Shown here piece after piece: positions 11,381-22,200 of a stretch of 64,000 nucleotides of DNA. The notes beneath the pieces are model-generated. The model worked only from the letters and a program-made list of their open reading frames with translations, ran no database searches and was not told where the DNA came from. Where the stretch lies: positions 35,590,750 through 35,654,749 of the forward strand of contig JAGTTD010000005.1 in assembly GCA_018398585.1 (NCBI GenBank). The letters are read 5' to 3'. This DNA is from Simmondsia chinensis. Its lineage: Eukaryota; Streptophyta; Magnoliopsida; Caryophyllales; Simmondsiaceae. The translations under genes and the position numbers were made by a program. Numbering within the stretch: the first letter of the stretch is position 1; each line of letters starts with the position of its first letter.

Positions 11381-11430
11381 CTCTCCCCTCTCTCTCTCTC
11401 TCTCTCTCTCTAACTTTCTCTCTCTAAAAT
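11381..11430 (-). promoter_or_regulatory. NAA50: GA-repeat 5' UTR of NAA50
   Basis: Directly upstream of the start codon, the minus strand is almost pure (GA)n, seen as CTCTCTCTCT on the plus strand with short breaks. Such GA/CT tracts are common in plant 5' UTRs and core promoters. The transcription start is not visible. Confidence 0.6.
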
Positions 11431-11559
11431 GGGTTTTGTTCTGTGCAGCGAGGTTGGAGAGAGGAGGGGTTTTCTGGTTGTACTTGGGAAGCCAGGCGAG
11501 TATCCGGGCCGGATCAACCCGCCTTTGGGTTATTTACTCCATTGATGTCCAATAATTAG

Positions 11560-12212
11560 TTACTTAGCATGTTTTTGAATTGTGTGAAAAAATTACTTTT
11601 TTAGAAAAGTACTTTTTTTTTGTAAAAAGTTAACATTTTAAATAAACAGTTTATATTTATTCAATTAGTAAAAAAAGTACTTATGTTATTATTATAAGTA
11701 TTTGACTAATATTAAAAAGTAATTTTTTTCTATAAAATTATCAAAAGGACAGTAATAGAAGCCTTTTATAGTTAAAAAATTACTCATGAATCATTCTATT
11801 TATTTAATATATTTTTTAAATATTTAAAATATTTTTTTTATTTAAAATATTTTCTAAATATATAAATACTTCTAATAACTTTTTAAAAATTAAAATATTT
11901 TCAAATATTTGAATTTTTTTAAATATTTAAAATATTTTCTAAATATAATAAATATATTATTAATTGTTAAAATATTTTTTTATAGTTAATATATTTTTTA
12001 AAATATATAAACTATATGTGAAATATATAAATTATTTTCTAAATATATTAACAAATTTCAGGGTACCTAAAATAAACTTTCTTAATTGTTTAATTTTTCC
12101 TTTTGCTTCTACTTAAAATGAGAAGCACCAGTTGCTAAATATCCTCAAATCTAAGAAAAGTGCTTTTTACAGAAAAATTATTTTTTGCCTGAAATAAGCA
12201 ATCCCAAATAGG
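11560..12212. mobile_element. AT-rich MITE-like sequence
   Basis: The 650 bp are extremely AT-rich (many TAAAATATTTT words) with no ORF. The left edge reads ATTACTTTTTTAGAAAAGTAC and the right edge has the inverted counterpart GAAAAGTGCTTTTTACAG..GAAATAAGCAATCCCAAATA. This looks like a MITE with imperfect inverted ends. TSD and exact ends are uncertain. Confidence 0.45.
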
Positions 12213-12442
12213 CTCTCAGGGTACGTTTGGTTCAGCTTATTTTAACTTATCTTTTTTAGCTTATTTGTTTCAGTAAGATTTGTCTATTTAAGATGTGTAT
12301 CTTTTTATAGTGAAATGTTTGGTTGTGCATTGCAAAAAGATTTTTTTACAAAATAAGTATTTCAATACAATTTAAAAAAGTAATTTATGTACTATAATCA
12401 CAAAAAATGACCCAATGATATAAATTATCTAATTATAGTAGG

Positions 12443-13156
12443 TTTTGAGCCAGGTTTTGAGCCATTTACCGTGAACATGTCAGAGTCTTGTGTGGAGAGA
12501 TCCAGTGAAGATAGGATGAGAAAAGGAAAAGGTATACTGACAAAAAGGGACAGAAAGGCGCTGAAGCAGAAGAAAAAGGAGAGTGAAAAGCGGGAGATGC
12601 AGAAATTTCTTGAGGACATGTCGCCTAGGAAAAGTACGCGGGAAAAGAATAAGGCATCAGGCAAAGGAAAAAAGGGGAAGGAGGTCAAATGGGGAAAATC
12701 GTCAAAGGCACCTGGGAGGAAGAAGAAACGAAATAGGGGGAATAGATACTAATTGATCTCGGAAGCAAAGTATGATGAGATGATCCTTCAAGCGGAGCGG
12801 GTAATTGACATGGGGAGAAGTATTGGATTTAATTTCGATGGATTCGACCCACCCATGGTTGCAGATCTGCTGGCTAAATGAGGCAGATGTTTTTGTGGTT
12901 TAGGCTCGGTCTTGCTGCGGTCTCTTGCGTGGGTGGCTCGGTTCTTTTTCTTTTGGCTTCCCAGTTTGTGGTTGCTTTGTGCGTGTTTTGAGTTGTGTGT
13001 GCTCGTTGTCTGTCCTGTCGGGTTTTGGGTGTTTTGGATTTATTTTTTTTGTTGCCCTTCTTGTTCCTCCCTCTGTTTTCGGAGTGGCCTTGGCCTCGTC
13101 TTTTCGAGGGCCGTCTATTCTTCGGCTTTGCCGATAATTATCAAAAAAAAAAAAAA
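12443..13156 (+). mobile_element. 5'-truncated LINE (RRM-ORF1 family), with TSD
   Basis: It is flanked by a 15-16 bp TSD, ATCTAATTATAGTAGG (12427-12442 and 13157-13172), and ends in a poly(A) run after CCGATAATTATC. It carries only the C-terminal end of ORF1 and a 3' UTR, matching the larger copy ending at 36975. The 3' UTR ends with CCTCGTCTTTTCGAGG, a perfect short hairpin. No ORF2 lies between the ORF1 stop and the tail. Confidence 0.9.
12471..12881 (+). pseudogene. LINE ORF1 C-terminal fragment
   Basis: One frame encodes a strongly basic segment (KGKGILTKRDRKALKQ, KGKKGKEVKWGKSSK, then KKKRNRGNRY). One TAA stop follows RY, and the frame then continues to FNFDGFDPP..LLAK and TGA at 12879-12881. 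The same order is present in the 36258-36698 segment of the longer copy. It is the lysine-rich tail of an ORF1 nucleic-acid-binding protein. It is truncated at its 5' side by the LINE insertion, so it is not functional. Confidence 0.8.
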
Positions 13157-13541
13157 ATCTAATTATAGTAGGTAAGAGAGAATCATGATAATAGTCGTCA
13201 TGATATTGAAAAGTGGTTAATGTAGCAATCCATGATCATAAAATGTACGATGGGCGGTGAGAGTGGTAATAAGAAGTAAAAGTAGGTCGTGATGGTAAAG
13301 ATTTAATGTTAATATAATATTTTTAAAGCATTTCTCCAAAACAAGTTGTGAAAAAGATCCAATTTTGCATCTTTTTCTACTTCGTTATAAAGTAGCTTTT
13401 TTATCTTTCTATTTAAGTTGTGCAAAAGATATAGAAAGATCTTTTCTGCCAACTAAATACAAGCTATGCATTCAAAAAGCTAAATCAAACGCAACCTAGA
13501 AAATTAGAAATTATACATATAATATATGTATATTATCCACA

Positions 13542-13919
13542 ATTTGCTTATTTGTTTATTTTTTTTATTTGCTTATTTGTTTATTTGGCGTATTTGCTTT
13601 TGCTAGCTGCCTTGTCGAAAGGTTATGCCTCGCAGTCTTCTCTATGATGTTTTTCATGTTATAGCTTACTCTTTTGCTTTCATGCCGTAGTGCTCACAGC
13701 TCACTGCTCACAGGTCACCCTGACGCAATAAAGACATTCCTCTCAGGTTGAGGGTTCTTGGAAACAGCTTCTCTTCAGGTTGACACCCTGAAGGGGGAAG
13801 GCTGCGCACATCTACCCCCCCCCCCCCAAGACCCCGTTTATGCAGGAGCCCTTGAGGCACTGGGATTGTTGTTGTTGTTGTTGTTATTGTTGTTGCTGTT
13901 GCTGCTGTTGTTGTTGTTG
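13542..13919 (+). mobile_element. TTG-tailed SINE, full length
   Basis: The perfect 13 bp TSD TATATTATCCACA flanks it (13529-13541, 13920-13932). The head (TTGCTAGCTGCC..GTTATAGCTTACTCTTTTGC) is unlike 5S rRNA. The body starts CTCAGGTTGAGGGTTCTTGG and ends GCCCTTGAGGCACTGGG followed by a long (TTG)n tract with TTGC variants. The tail resembles tobacco TS-type SINEs. Confidence 0.88.
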
Positions 13920-13929
13920 TATATTATCC

Positions 13930-14179
13930 ACACCTAAAAGGGTACCAACACGTAAGTACCGGATCCCATTAGAACTCCGAAGTTAAACGTGCTTGGGCGA
14001 GAGTACTACCAAGATAGATGACCTCCTGGAAAGTTCTCGTGTTGCACCCCTCAGGTTAAGGATTCTCAGAAACAGCCTCTCTTCAGGGTAGCACCCTAAA
14101 AGAGGAAGACTAAATGTATCCACCCCCAGACCCTGCTTAGGCGGGAGCCATGGGGGCACTGAAAATATTGCTTTATTTC
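13930..14179 (+). mobile_element. 5S rRNA-headed SINE, copy 1
   Basis: The first ~120 bp are a plant 5S rRNA copy: GGTACCAACACG, CGGATCCCATTAGAACTCCG, AAGTTAAACGTGCTTGGGCG (box A region), GATAGATGACCTCCTGG (box C region), CTCGTGTTGCACCCC. The SINE body follows at once (TCAGGTTAAGGATTCTCAG..CACCCTAAAAGAGGAAG..GGCGGGAGCC). It lies between TATATTATCC (13920-13929) and TATATTATCT (14180-14189), the same target site used by the SINE just to its left. Confidence 0.85.
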
Positions 14180-14562
14180 TATATTATCTTCTTTTTTCTT
14201 TGTGGGTAAATATATCCACCGCTCAAATCCTGTATAAATATGCATGCACAAAGAAAGAAAAGAGCGCAGCAGAAGAAGTGAAAATGAGAATTAAGAGATA
14301 AAATATAAGCGAACTGAGAAATAATATAAAATATGGAAAGAAGCATTTGAACAGTAGAAAAAAATTTCTCTGGTTCTTAAGTTATGAAATAAAATACTTG
14401 TTACTTTTGTTTAAATATATTTGAGTTTGTATTTTTATTCTCTTCCTTTTGAGTATAATATGTACCTAGTTTTATAACACGCTATCAACACAAGTCTTTA
14501 GCCAGCTGAGGATCGTTCTATACTCCATTTAAGTTTTCATCCCCCAATCTTTATGATTTATA

Positions 14563-15650
14563 ATGGCTAATCTTATTAATCTTGAATTTACTGTTCTTGA
14601 CATATCTGGCAAAAATTATTTGCCATGAACCCTTGATGTTGAGATTCAACTTGATTCTATGAATATCGGAGATACAATTAAAAGGGAAAATAGCGCATCC
14701 CCGTAGGATCGTGCTAAAGCAATGATATTTCTCAAGCATCATATCTCTGAAGAATTGAGAGCTGAATATGTTACTGTAAAGGACCCGTTTGTCCTTTGGT
14801 TGAAATTAAAGGAGATATTTGATCATCAAAAGTCTATGATTCTCCATAAAACTCGCTATAAATTGATTCACATATGATTGTAGAATTTTAAAACTGTAAG
14901 AAAGTATAACTCTGCAGTATTTAGTATTATCTCCTAATTGAAATTATGTGAAAAAAATATTACTGAGGAGGATATGTTAGAGAAACACTCTCTGCTTTTC
15001 ATGTCTTAGATATGCTCTTGCAGCAGCAATATCGAGAACGAGGATTTAAAAAATACTCAAAGTTAATATCATGTCTCCTTATTACTAAACAAAACAATAA
15101 ACTTTTGATGAAAAATCATCATTCACGACTAATTCAGTCCGAACCGTTCACTAAAGTGAATGTTTCGGCATATGACAGTCAGAGATATGGTCAAGGTTGT
15201 AAACGTGGTCGAGATCATAGATATGGCCGCGACCATGAATGAGGTTATAGTCACGGTCATAATAATTGGAATTATGGTACCCAAAATGGACCAAAATTTA
15301 AGAAGTCCACAAATGATGAGGAGAAAAATAGAAAAGAGAAATCCCCTGAATAAAATTTGTCAAATAATCTAGAAACAGATTGTTACCAATATGACATGAA
15401 AGGTCATTGGATGCATACCTGTCGCATAGCCCAACACCTTGTGGACCTTTACCGGGCATCATTGAAAGGGGAAGAAAAGCTCTCAGAAAGCAATTTTGCT
15501 AAAGATCATTCTCCACTTAATAATACAAATTTAGATGTTTCTGATTTTTTCGAATATTCTAGTAGGAGAATTGATCATATGATAGGTGAGATTATGGAAA
15601 CGTTCAAATTGACTAATATTTGTGTTTTTGTGTCTTATCTTTTATGTTGA
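14563..15650 (+). pseudogene. Copia gag, decayed (old element)
   Basis: From ATG 14563 the frame reads MANLINLEFTVLDISGKNYL, the start of a widespread plant copia Gag (DUF4219/UBN2 type). The expected Trp codon after YLP is now TGA. Further fragments cover DRAKAMIFLKHH, LLQQQYRERGFKKYSKLISC and a CCHC zinc knuckle at about 15375 whose second Cys is lost (CYQYDMKGHWMHTC). At least three frames are needed to follow it. It is a dead gag of an element with LTRs ending at 14479 and starting at 23998. Confidence 0.85.
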
Positions 15651-17688
15651 ACCATGTTTGACTTTAAGAAAATACTATTGCCTTACTATATACAAACTAG
15701 AATGGGATAATCCATCTATTAATTTATATTACATATGTTTAGTTATATGTGTTAATTATATTTGATATGTCTTGTTACCAAGAATGAAGAAATTCAACTA
15801 TAATTAAATCTTATTGTTTATACATTCAAACATTAATCTGACTATGAAATTTGAACAATTTTTCGGGAATGTTGAACATTGATATGATGACTCTTCTTAC
15901 ATACACAAAGTTAAAATCTCAATTTGTGAGGATTATAAAATTCACTATCTAAATATGGATATTTAAAATGTTATGTGATATTATACTTATATTTTCTAAC
16001 AAAAATGGATGTTTGAAACTTAATTATAGGCTTCAGAAGTGCACATATCATATTTCCTGAAGAACTAATATTTTTTTATAAGTAAGGCTATCTATTTAAT
16101 TTCGAGTTACATGTTGAAATGATTATCCAGAAATTAATAGACTTAACCGCTTTTATTTCATGGCATAATTATTCGGGTCATTCGAGTATAAAGATGATTA
16201 AAAGAATCCTTGAAAATTCTCATTCCCATTGAAGAACCAAAAGATTCTTATATCGGCTAAAATTTTATGTATAGCTTGTATTTAAGGCAAAGTAATCACT
16301 ATGTCATATTCAATTGAAATTGGGTTTGAGTCCCATGTATTTGAAGGAGTACAAGTGGGATGTATGTGGGCCAGTTATTTTATCATATGGAACAATTTGG
16401 TATTTTATGATATTAATAGAGGCATCTACCCGTTGGTCCTATAAGTATGTATAATACACATGTAATGTGATATTTGTTTGCATAAATGACCAAGCTATGA
16501 GCTCAAGTCGCGGATATATTTTATAAAAATGTAGGAGAACATGCATCTTAAAAATTTAATGATTATGGTATATCAATTGGGATTACAATTGATACCATAT
16601 AACCCACATATAGATACAAGATGGTCTTGCAGATTTTCTGATTAAATACCTGCAGCGAATCGCTAGACCATTAGTATTACCTATTTTTACATAGGTACAT
16701 GTTATGATATATGTTGCAACACTGATTCATACTAGACCAATTGATTATCATGGATCTCCCCAGTATAACTTGTCTCTGACAAGATCCGGATATATATCTC
16801 ATCTATGAATTTTAGTTATATACTCTATGCCCCAATTATTCTACTTCAATGCTGAAAAATGGTCCTAAACAGAGGATTTGAATTTATGTTAATGATAAAA
16901 TATCTGGAGATATTAATTAAAAATATATTATAGCATAATTTGCTGATTGACAATTTGACAAAATAGGGTTTCCAGAATCAAGAGGACAAAAACAAAAGTT
17001 GGAAAATGAGAATTTATGTAAATGCATCATCTAACCAGAAGTTCAAGCAATTATTCACTTGTAAGAATATGACAAGCCAATTGTCAGATGTGTTAGCTAA
17101 TGCAAAGAGAGTGACCAAATAACATGTCTCCATTATATATGCTCCTGCTCGAATTAGTATCCCAACTGAGCGATATTCTAATATATTGAAAAATGCATCC
17201 ATGGCACGCTAGAAGCGTCCTCGACATATCAGTTCCAAAGATATCATTTGGAAAAGAAAATGGAGCAATAAAAAAGATTGGTCACTCTATTATGAAACTC
17301 TTGAGAAGAAAAGCTTTGCAAAGATAATAATATGTGTAAATAAAATTCCTCAAGATTATCAGATACCTCAAACTATTGAAGTTATGATGACAAGGAGATT
17401 TCTATGAATTATGGGATATGATGGAACTAAAACAAAAATTGATTAAATATTTATATATACAGTAGATAAAGATCTGATCAAAGAAATTGAAAATCTTGAA
17501 TATGAATTTGTTCAAGAATGCCAACAAAGAAATGACTGGCTAAAATAGAAATAAGTAGTTCAGGCAGAACTAATAATATGTAGTATTTGGATCTGTAGTC
17601 CAAATGTCTAATGAGCAAAACTTGTAAGCTACATGTGAGTATTAGCGCAAGAGAATGAGGTGGTCTTATACAAAGCACGATTTGTAGC
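15651..17688 (+). pseudogene. Copia pol, 5' part: integrase and start of RT (old element)
   Basis: No long frame remains, but fragments can be ordered: a gag-pre-integrase trace near 16170-16280 (IPIEEPKDSYIG), an integrase-like GLADFLIKYLQRIARPLVL near 16625, LIHTRPIDYHGSPQYNL near 16725, and the RT-leading segment FVQECQQRNDWLK near 17510 with VVLYKARFVA ending at 17688. The next codons (..AQDL) lie at 22689 onward across the younger insertion. The domain order is normal for copia. Function is lost. Confidence 0.75.
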
Positions 17689-18134
17689 TGTGCGGAAAAA
17701 CTTTAACTCCCAGTATGCAATCCGAATCAAATACCATGACAATACGAGAAGTAAATGAACTAAAAGAGAAAAGAAACAAACGACACAAGGATTTACATGG
17801 AAACCTCTCTACAATCGAGAGGGGAGAAAATCACAGGCGAAGATTGGAGCTTTTATTATTAATGAATCAAGAAGAGAACAAATACATAAACTTTTCCTCC
17901 CTCTCTCTCTCACGCAAGGATGAAGGCGACCTTTCTTTATTTGGATACCCAAAAGCGAAACCCTCGTGCAGTATTTATAACCCCGTGAAAACTTGGACCC
18001 TGATCAATCGCCACCCACTCTGCAACGACATCTCAGAATTTGACAGAGAGCTCCCCGATCGATCGGCACACACACGGCGTAAGGCCCTAAATAAAACACC
18101 AATAAGTACCCCAAATTTGAGACATACCCTAACA
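17689..18134 (-). repeat. 3' LTR of the nested copia element
   Basis: It is 446 bp, with TG..CA ends (plus strand TGTGCGGAAAAA .. CCCTAACA). It aligns throughout with 22201-22688. Read on the minus strand it has a TATA box, GTTATAAATACTGC, near 17968-17981, with a GATCGATCGG word 75-100 bp upstream (18055-18066). It is shorter than its partner by about 42 bp, mainly in the GATCGATC-rich part. Confidence 0.92.
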
Positions 18135-18301
18135 AATCTCCACCTTGGCTCAAATTTCATCAACACATAATAGCTCCACCTTCTCTACAAATGCCCCCTC
18201 ATCCGGGGCTAACACCCATCAATAGAAAGACCCACCAAATTCGAGCAATGCTCAAATTTGCTCCCTGGTAGTACCTTAGTGAACATGTCAGCTGGATTGT
18301 C

Positions 18302-18888
18302 CTAAGTCCCAATCTTTTTCAACTCCACCTTATGCTTATCAATCAGATCTCTAATGAAATGATGCTTCACATCTATGTGCTTCATTATGTCATGATGTAA
18401 CATCTGATCCTTCGCTAGGTGAATGTCAGATTGACTATCACAGTAGACTCTAACAGTGCCCTGCTCAGCACTGATCTCACTAATCAAACCCTTCAACCAG
18501 ACGACTTCTTTGAATGCTTCTGTGATTGCCATATACTCGGCCTCCGTAGTAGACTGTGCTGTAACAGACTGTAGACACATTGTTCAACTGATATCAGTGT
18601 CACCTAAACAAAACACATACCCTGATGTGGACTTCCTCTTACGAGGTCTCCACCATAATCCGAATATACATATCTAACCAAACAACATTTATTTTTCCCA
18701 TATTCCAAACAAACATCAGAAGTTCCACGAAGATACCTGAGAATCCATTTCACTGCATGCCAGTGCTTTTTATCTAGATTCGCCATGTACCTACTGACTC
18801 TGCTCATTGCAAATGCAATATCTGGACGCGTGCAAACCATCGCATACATAATACTGTCCACTGCACTAGAATAGAGAATCTGAGACAT
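18302..18888 (-). pseudogene. Copia RNase H region
   Basis: Fragments read YSSAVDSIMYAMVCTRPDIAF, a conserved end of the copia RT domain, SRYMANLDKKHWHAVKWILR, then the RNase H part TTEAEYMAITEAFKEVVWLK, VRVYCDSQSD and HHFIRDLIDK. The usual acidic residues E (TEAEY) and D (CDSQS) are present. A frameshift separates 18604-18888 from 18302-18580. The C terminus (DNPADMFT-like) follows a stop at 18302. Confidence 0.88.
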
Positions 18889-18909
18889 GTACCTGACATC
18901 TTCCTCAGT

Positions 18910-19899
18910 CTAAGGTGAATCCAATGCTAAAAGTCTGAAGTGAACTGCTAAGCGCGTGCTAACTGGATTAGCATGCTTCATGTGAAACCTGTCTAATACC
19001 TTCTCAATATACTTCTCCTGAGACAAGTATAATTTTTCGGCTTTTCGGTTTCTACAAATCTCCATGCCTAAGATCTTCTTAGCTGCTTCAAGATCTTTCA
19101 TCTCAAACTCACTCTTCAACATAGATTTCAAGTCATCAACATCCTTTATGTCTGGTGCTGCAATCAACATATCATCAACGTATAAAAGCAAATAAACAAA
19201 GGAGCCTCTATCAGTCTTTCTGAAGTACACACAACTGTCGTACTTACTCCTGATGTACCCATGACCTGTCAAGAATTGATCAAATCTCCTACACCACTGC
19301 CTAGGAGACTGCTTCACACCATACAAAGACTTCTTAAGCAAACATACATAGTCTTCCTTTCCTTCGACAACGAAGCCCTCGGGCTGATGCATATAGATAC
19401 TCTCTTCTAGTTCACCATGTAAATATGCGGTCTTTATATCTAACTGCTCAAGCTCTAAGTCATGCATGGCAACTAAAGACAAAAGCGCACGAATTGAAGT
19501 ATGTCTAACTACAGGTGAAAATATATCATGAAAATCAACACCCTATACCTGACTGTAGCCTTTAGCTACCAAATGTGCCTTGAATCTTGCATCTTTAACT
19601 CCAGGAATGCCCTCCTTTCTTTTGAAGACCCATTTACAACTAATGAGTCTTTTCCCTGTTTGAAGCTTCATCAGTTCCCATGTCTGGTTCTTATGAAGAG
19701 ACTGCATCTCTTCATTCATAGCAATGGGCCACTTCTCAGCATTTGATCTCGATACAGCCTCTGAATAAGAAGTCGGCTCACTGTCATCTAAAGACTCGGC
19801 AGTAGTAAGGGCATAAGCAATCAGCTCCTCATACACATATCTCTTTGGAGGCCTAATCTGTCGCCTCGGTCTACCACCAGCAATAGTATTATTCTCCAC
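18910..19899 (-). pseudogene. Copia reverse transcriptase
   Basis: It begins with the pre-RT linker (NAEKWPIAMNEEMQSLHKNQ, KRLISCKWVFKRKEG), then ARFKAHLVAKGYSQV and a stop. The second part (18910-19482) has LEQLDIKTAYLHGELEE, the active-site context LLLYVDDMLIA with YVDD intact, and KKILGMEICRNRKAEK. One TAG near 19545 and one frame break interrupt it; otherwise the catalytic core is whole. It would copy the element RNA in virus-like particles. Confidence 0.92.
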
Positions 19900-20009
19900 C
19901 TGCTGACCTATTTCTGCATTATCAACAACATCAGAAACCCGTACCTGAGGTGCCGGAATACTCTCTAGCTGAACTACCTGCTGATCTGACTATATCTGTG
20001 TAAGATTAG

Positions 20010-20709
20010 TTACCTCAACCTGAACTGATCACTATCAAGGGAGGGTTTGTGTGGCAGATGTAGTAGAGTAGACTCATCAAAGGTAACATCTGTACTAGTC
20101 AGAAACTTCTGAGCACTGGGATCCCACAACCTATATCCCTTCACACTTGACGAATAACTAAGAAAGATGCATTTCTTGACCCTAGGCTCCAGTTTTCCAT
20201 TATTAACATAAGCATATGTAGGACAACCAAATACTTTAATCTGAGAATAATCAAAAGTAGAACTAGGCCATACCTCTTCGGGTGTCTTCATCTACAATGA
20301 AGAATGCAGTGTCTTGTTCATAAGATAGCAAGCTATGCTAACTGCTTCTGCCCACTATTCTCTTTTCAAGCCTACATTTGAAAGCATACATCGAGCCTTC
20401 TCAAGTAACGTCCTATTCAATCTCTCAACCACTCCATTTTGCCGAGGTCGACCTGTACATGTCCTGTGTCTGACTATACCCTGATCTTCACAAAACCTAG
20501 TGAAGTCACCTTCAACAAACTCAAGACCATTATCAGTCCTCAGCCTCTTTATCGGCTTCCCTGTCTGTTTTGCAAGCAGAATCTTCCATTTCTTGAAGAC
20601 ATCATACACTTCGTTTTTCTGCTTCAGAAAATAGACCCAAACTTTATGTTAATAATCATCAGTAAACGTTAGAAGATTCCTGGACCCACCTTTAGAAGCC
20701 ACTTCGAAA
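20010..20709 (-). pseudogene. Copia integrase, broken
   Basis: The core keeps IKRLRTDNGLEFVEG (second catalytic Asp) and RQNGVVERLNRTLLEKAR (catalytic Glu). After a stop it continues with KTPEEVWPSS, IKVFGCPTYAYVNNGKLEP and KFLTSTDVTFDES, a copia integrase C-terminal region. Stops at about 20354 and 20295 split it. The deletion junctions of the gag-only elements at 29 and 54 kb fall at the equivalent of the KFLTS segment. Confidence 0.9.
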
Positions 20710-20721
20710 GGTCCCCATAGA

Positions 20722-21477
20722 TCAAAATGTATCTAATGATCCCTTTGTCTGACACACTGCTGGCTTGAAGCTGACTCTCTTCTGCTTCCCATACACACAG
20801 TGCTCACAGAATTCCATCAGTCCTGTTGACTGACCACAAAGTAGTTCCCTTTTACTCAACTCAAACAACGCCTTATCACCAATGTGACCCAATCTCATGT
20901 GCCACAGTCTTGTGATCTCTGCATCTGTCATTGTAGATGTGGAAATAGCAACTGAACCTATCACGGTAGCACCTGCAAGCTCATACAACGTACGTACCCT
21001 TTTCCCTTTCATCACAACTAAGGCACCCTTACTGACCTGCATGACTCCACCTTCAGCAATGTACTTATACTCATTAGACTTAAGAGTACCTAGAGAAATC
21101 AAGTTTTTCTTCAACTCCAAAACGTGATGTACATCACTCAAGGTTCTAATAGTCCCATCAAACATCCTCACACGAATTGTCCCAACCCCTACTACCTTAC
21201 AAGTAGCATCGTTACCCATCAAGACAACTCCACCCTGTATAGATTTATACGTGGAAAACCAGTCTCTATTTGGACTAACGTGATATGAACAACTCGAATC
21301 CATGACCCACTTATCCTTGGGCCTGGACTGAGAATCAGCAACTAAAAGAAACTCCCTATCATTATCATCCTCTACAGCACTAGCCTCAGCGGACTTATCT
21401 TTACCCTGGTCACTCCTGTTATCTTCTTTCAATTTATTTTTATATTTATAACAGTTCTTCTTTAACAGTAATGGCAC
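20722..21477 (-). pseudogene. Copia protease and gag-pre-integrase domain
   Basis: The frame keeps WVMDSSCSYHVS where the aspartic protease normally has D-S-G, so the catalytic Gly is replaced by Ser. It then has LKKNLISLGTLKS, the HHCC-type segment RLWHMRLGHIGDKALFELSK and CEHCVYGKQKRVSF. At its 5' side the Gag zinc knuckle is deleted: CHYC is followed almost directly by NCYKYK, removing the metal-binding His. This damage alone predicts inactive Gag-Pol processing. Confidence 0.88.
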
Positions 21478-21479
21478 GA

Positions 21480-22164
21480 CAGGTTCTTATGTCTAAATTT
21501 AGACCTAGACTTTTTTCCACCATCGGATCCCCTATGTTTTGTTCTTCCTCTCACATGTAAACTACTACCGGAGTCATTCACCGAGTCAGATAACTCCCCA
21601 TTTACCCGTTCTTTACTCACAAGGTTTCTTTTCACCTAATCAACAGTAATGGTCGGCCTACCCCCGTATATCATGCTTTCTACAAAGCCCTTACACGAAT
21701 TAGAGAGCAAACACAATAACAATATAGCTTGGTCCTCATCCTTAGGGACATCATCCAATTCCTTTAATTCAAGTATGATAGAAGTAAACTTGCTAAGATG
21801 GTTTTTAAGAGATGTACCTTCTGTCACACGGAAAGTGAATAACCGACGCTTCACTGCATGTTTGTTGGAGACTGATTTGTGGTAAAACATGTCTAGTAAT
21901 TTCTCCCATAACTCCTTTGCGGTTTTCATCTCCAAGATCTCTATCAAGACATCATCTGCTAAACATATCTATATCGCCGTGAGAGCCTTATCATCCAACT
22001 CTTCCCACTGTGCCTTGGTCATACTCTCGGGTTTCTTCTCTTTCCTCCTCCACTGCTTTCTTCAAGCCATTCTAAGTCAAGAGTCCTTTCACACGGACTT
22101 GCCATAAGCTAAAGCTTCCTTGACCTTCGAACTTCTCTACCTCGATCTTAATACTTAATGTCAT
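21480..22164 (-). pseudogene. Copia Gag (UBN2/DUF4219 type), broken
   Basis: ATG at 22164-22162 starts MTLSIKIEVEKFEGQGSFSL; a stop follows LLT and a frame break lies near 22045. The UBN2-like part (21636-21947) is clean: KTAKELWEKLLDMFYHKSVS, FTFRVTEGTSLKNHLSKF, ELDDVPKDEDQAILLLC. It is closely similar to the Gag of the two gag-only elements, so all three belong to one lineage. Confidence 0.88.
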
Positions 22165-22200
22165 TGTACCAATTCGAATAACCAGGCTCTAATACTAATT

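Larger units (their letters stand above)
12219..13496. mobile_element. MITE interrupted by a LINE
   Basis: The ends GGGTACGTTTGGTTCAGCTT and AAGCTAAATCAAACGCAACC are near-perfect inverted repeats of about 20 bp. Excluding the LINE at 12443-13156 the element is about 560 bp and non-coding. Its right end touches the first recognisable base of the old copia left LTR, so it may have removed or replaced that LTR's 5' end. Confidence 0.65.
13493..14479 (+). repeat. Left LTR of the old copia element (with two SINE inserts)
   Basis: It aligns with 24060-24376 plus 25085-25103 in the right LTR: ATACATATAATATATGTATATTATCC, then TTTGTGGGTAAATATATCC, CTCAAATCC, ATAAATATGCATGCACAAA and GTACCTAGTTTTATAACA. 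It is interrupted by SINEs at 13542-13919 and 13930-14179. The first ~65 bp of the right LTR have no match here, so the left LTR is truncated next to the MITE. Confidence 0.8.

Noticed and set aside
11313..11555. Plus-strand frame over NAA50 exon 1
   Set aside because: It is the antisense shadow of exon 1 and the GA-rich 5' UTR.
12912..13175. Cys/Phe-rich hydrophobic frame as a membrane peptide
   Set aside because: It is translated LINE 3' UTR (T/G-rich) and runs into the poly(A) tail and TSD.
13930..14050. 5S rRNA gene
   Set aside because: The 5S sequences here are embedded in SINE units with TSDs, occur singly and carry substitutions; there is no tandem 5S array with spacers and T-run terminators.
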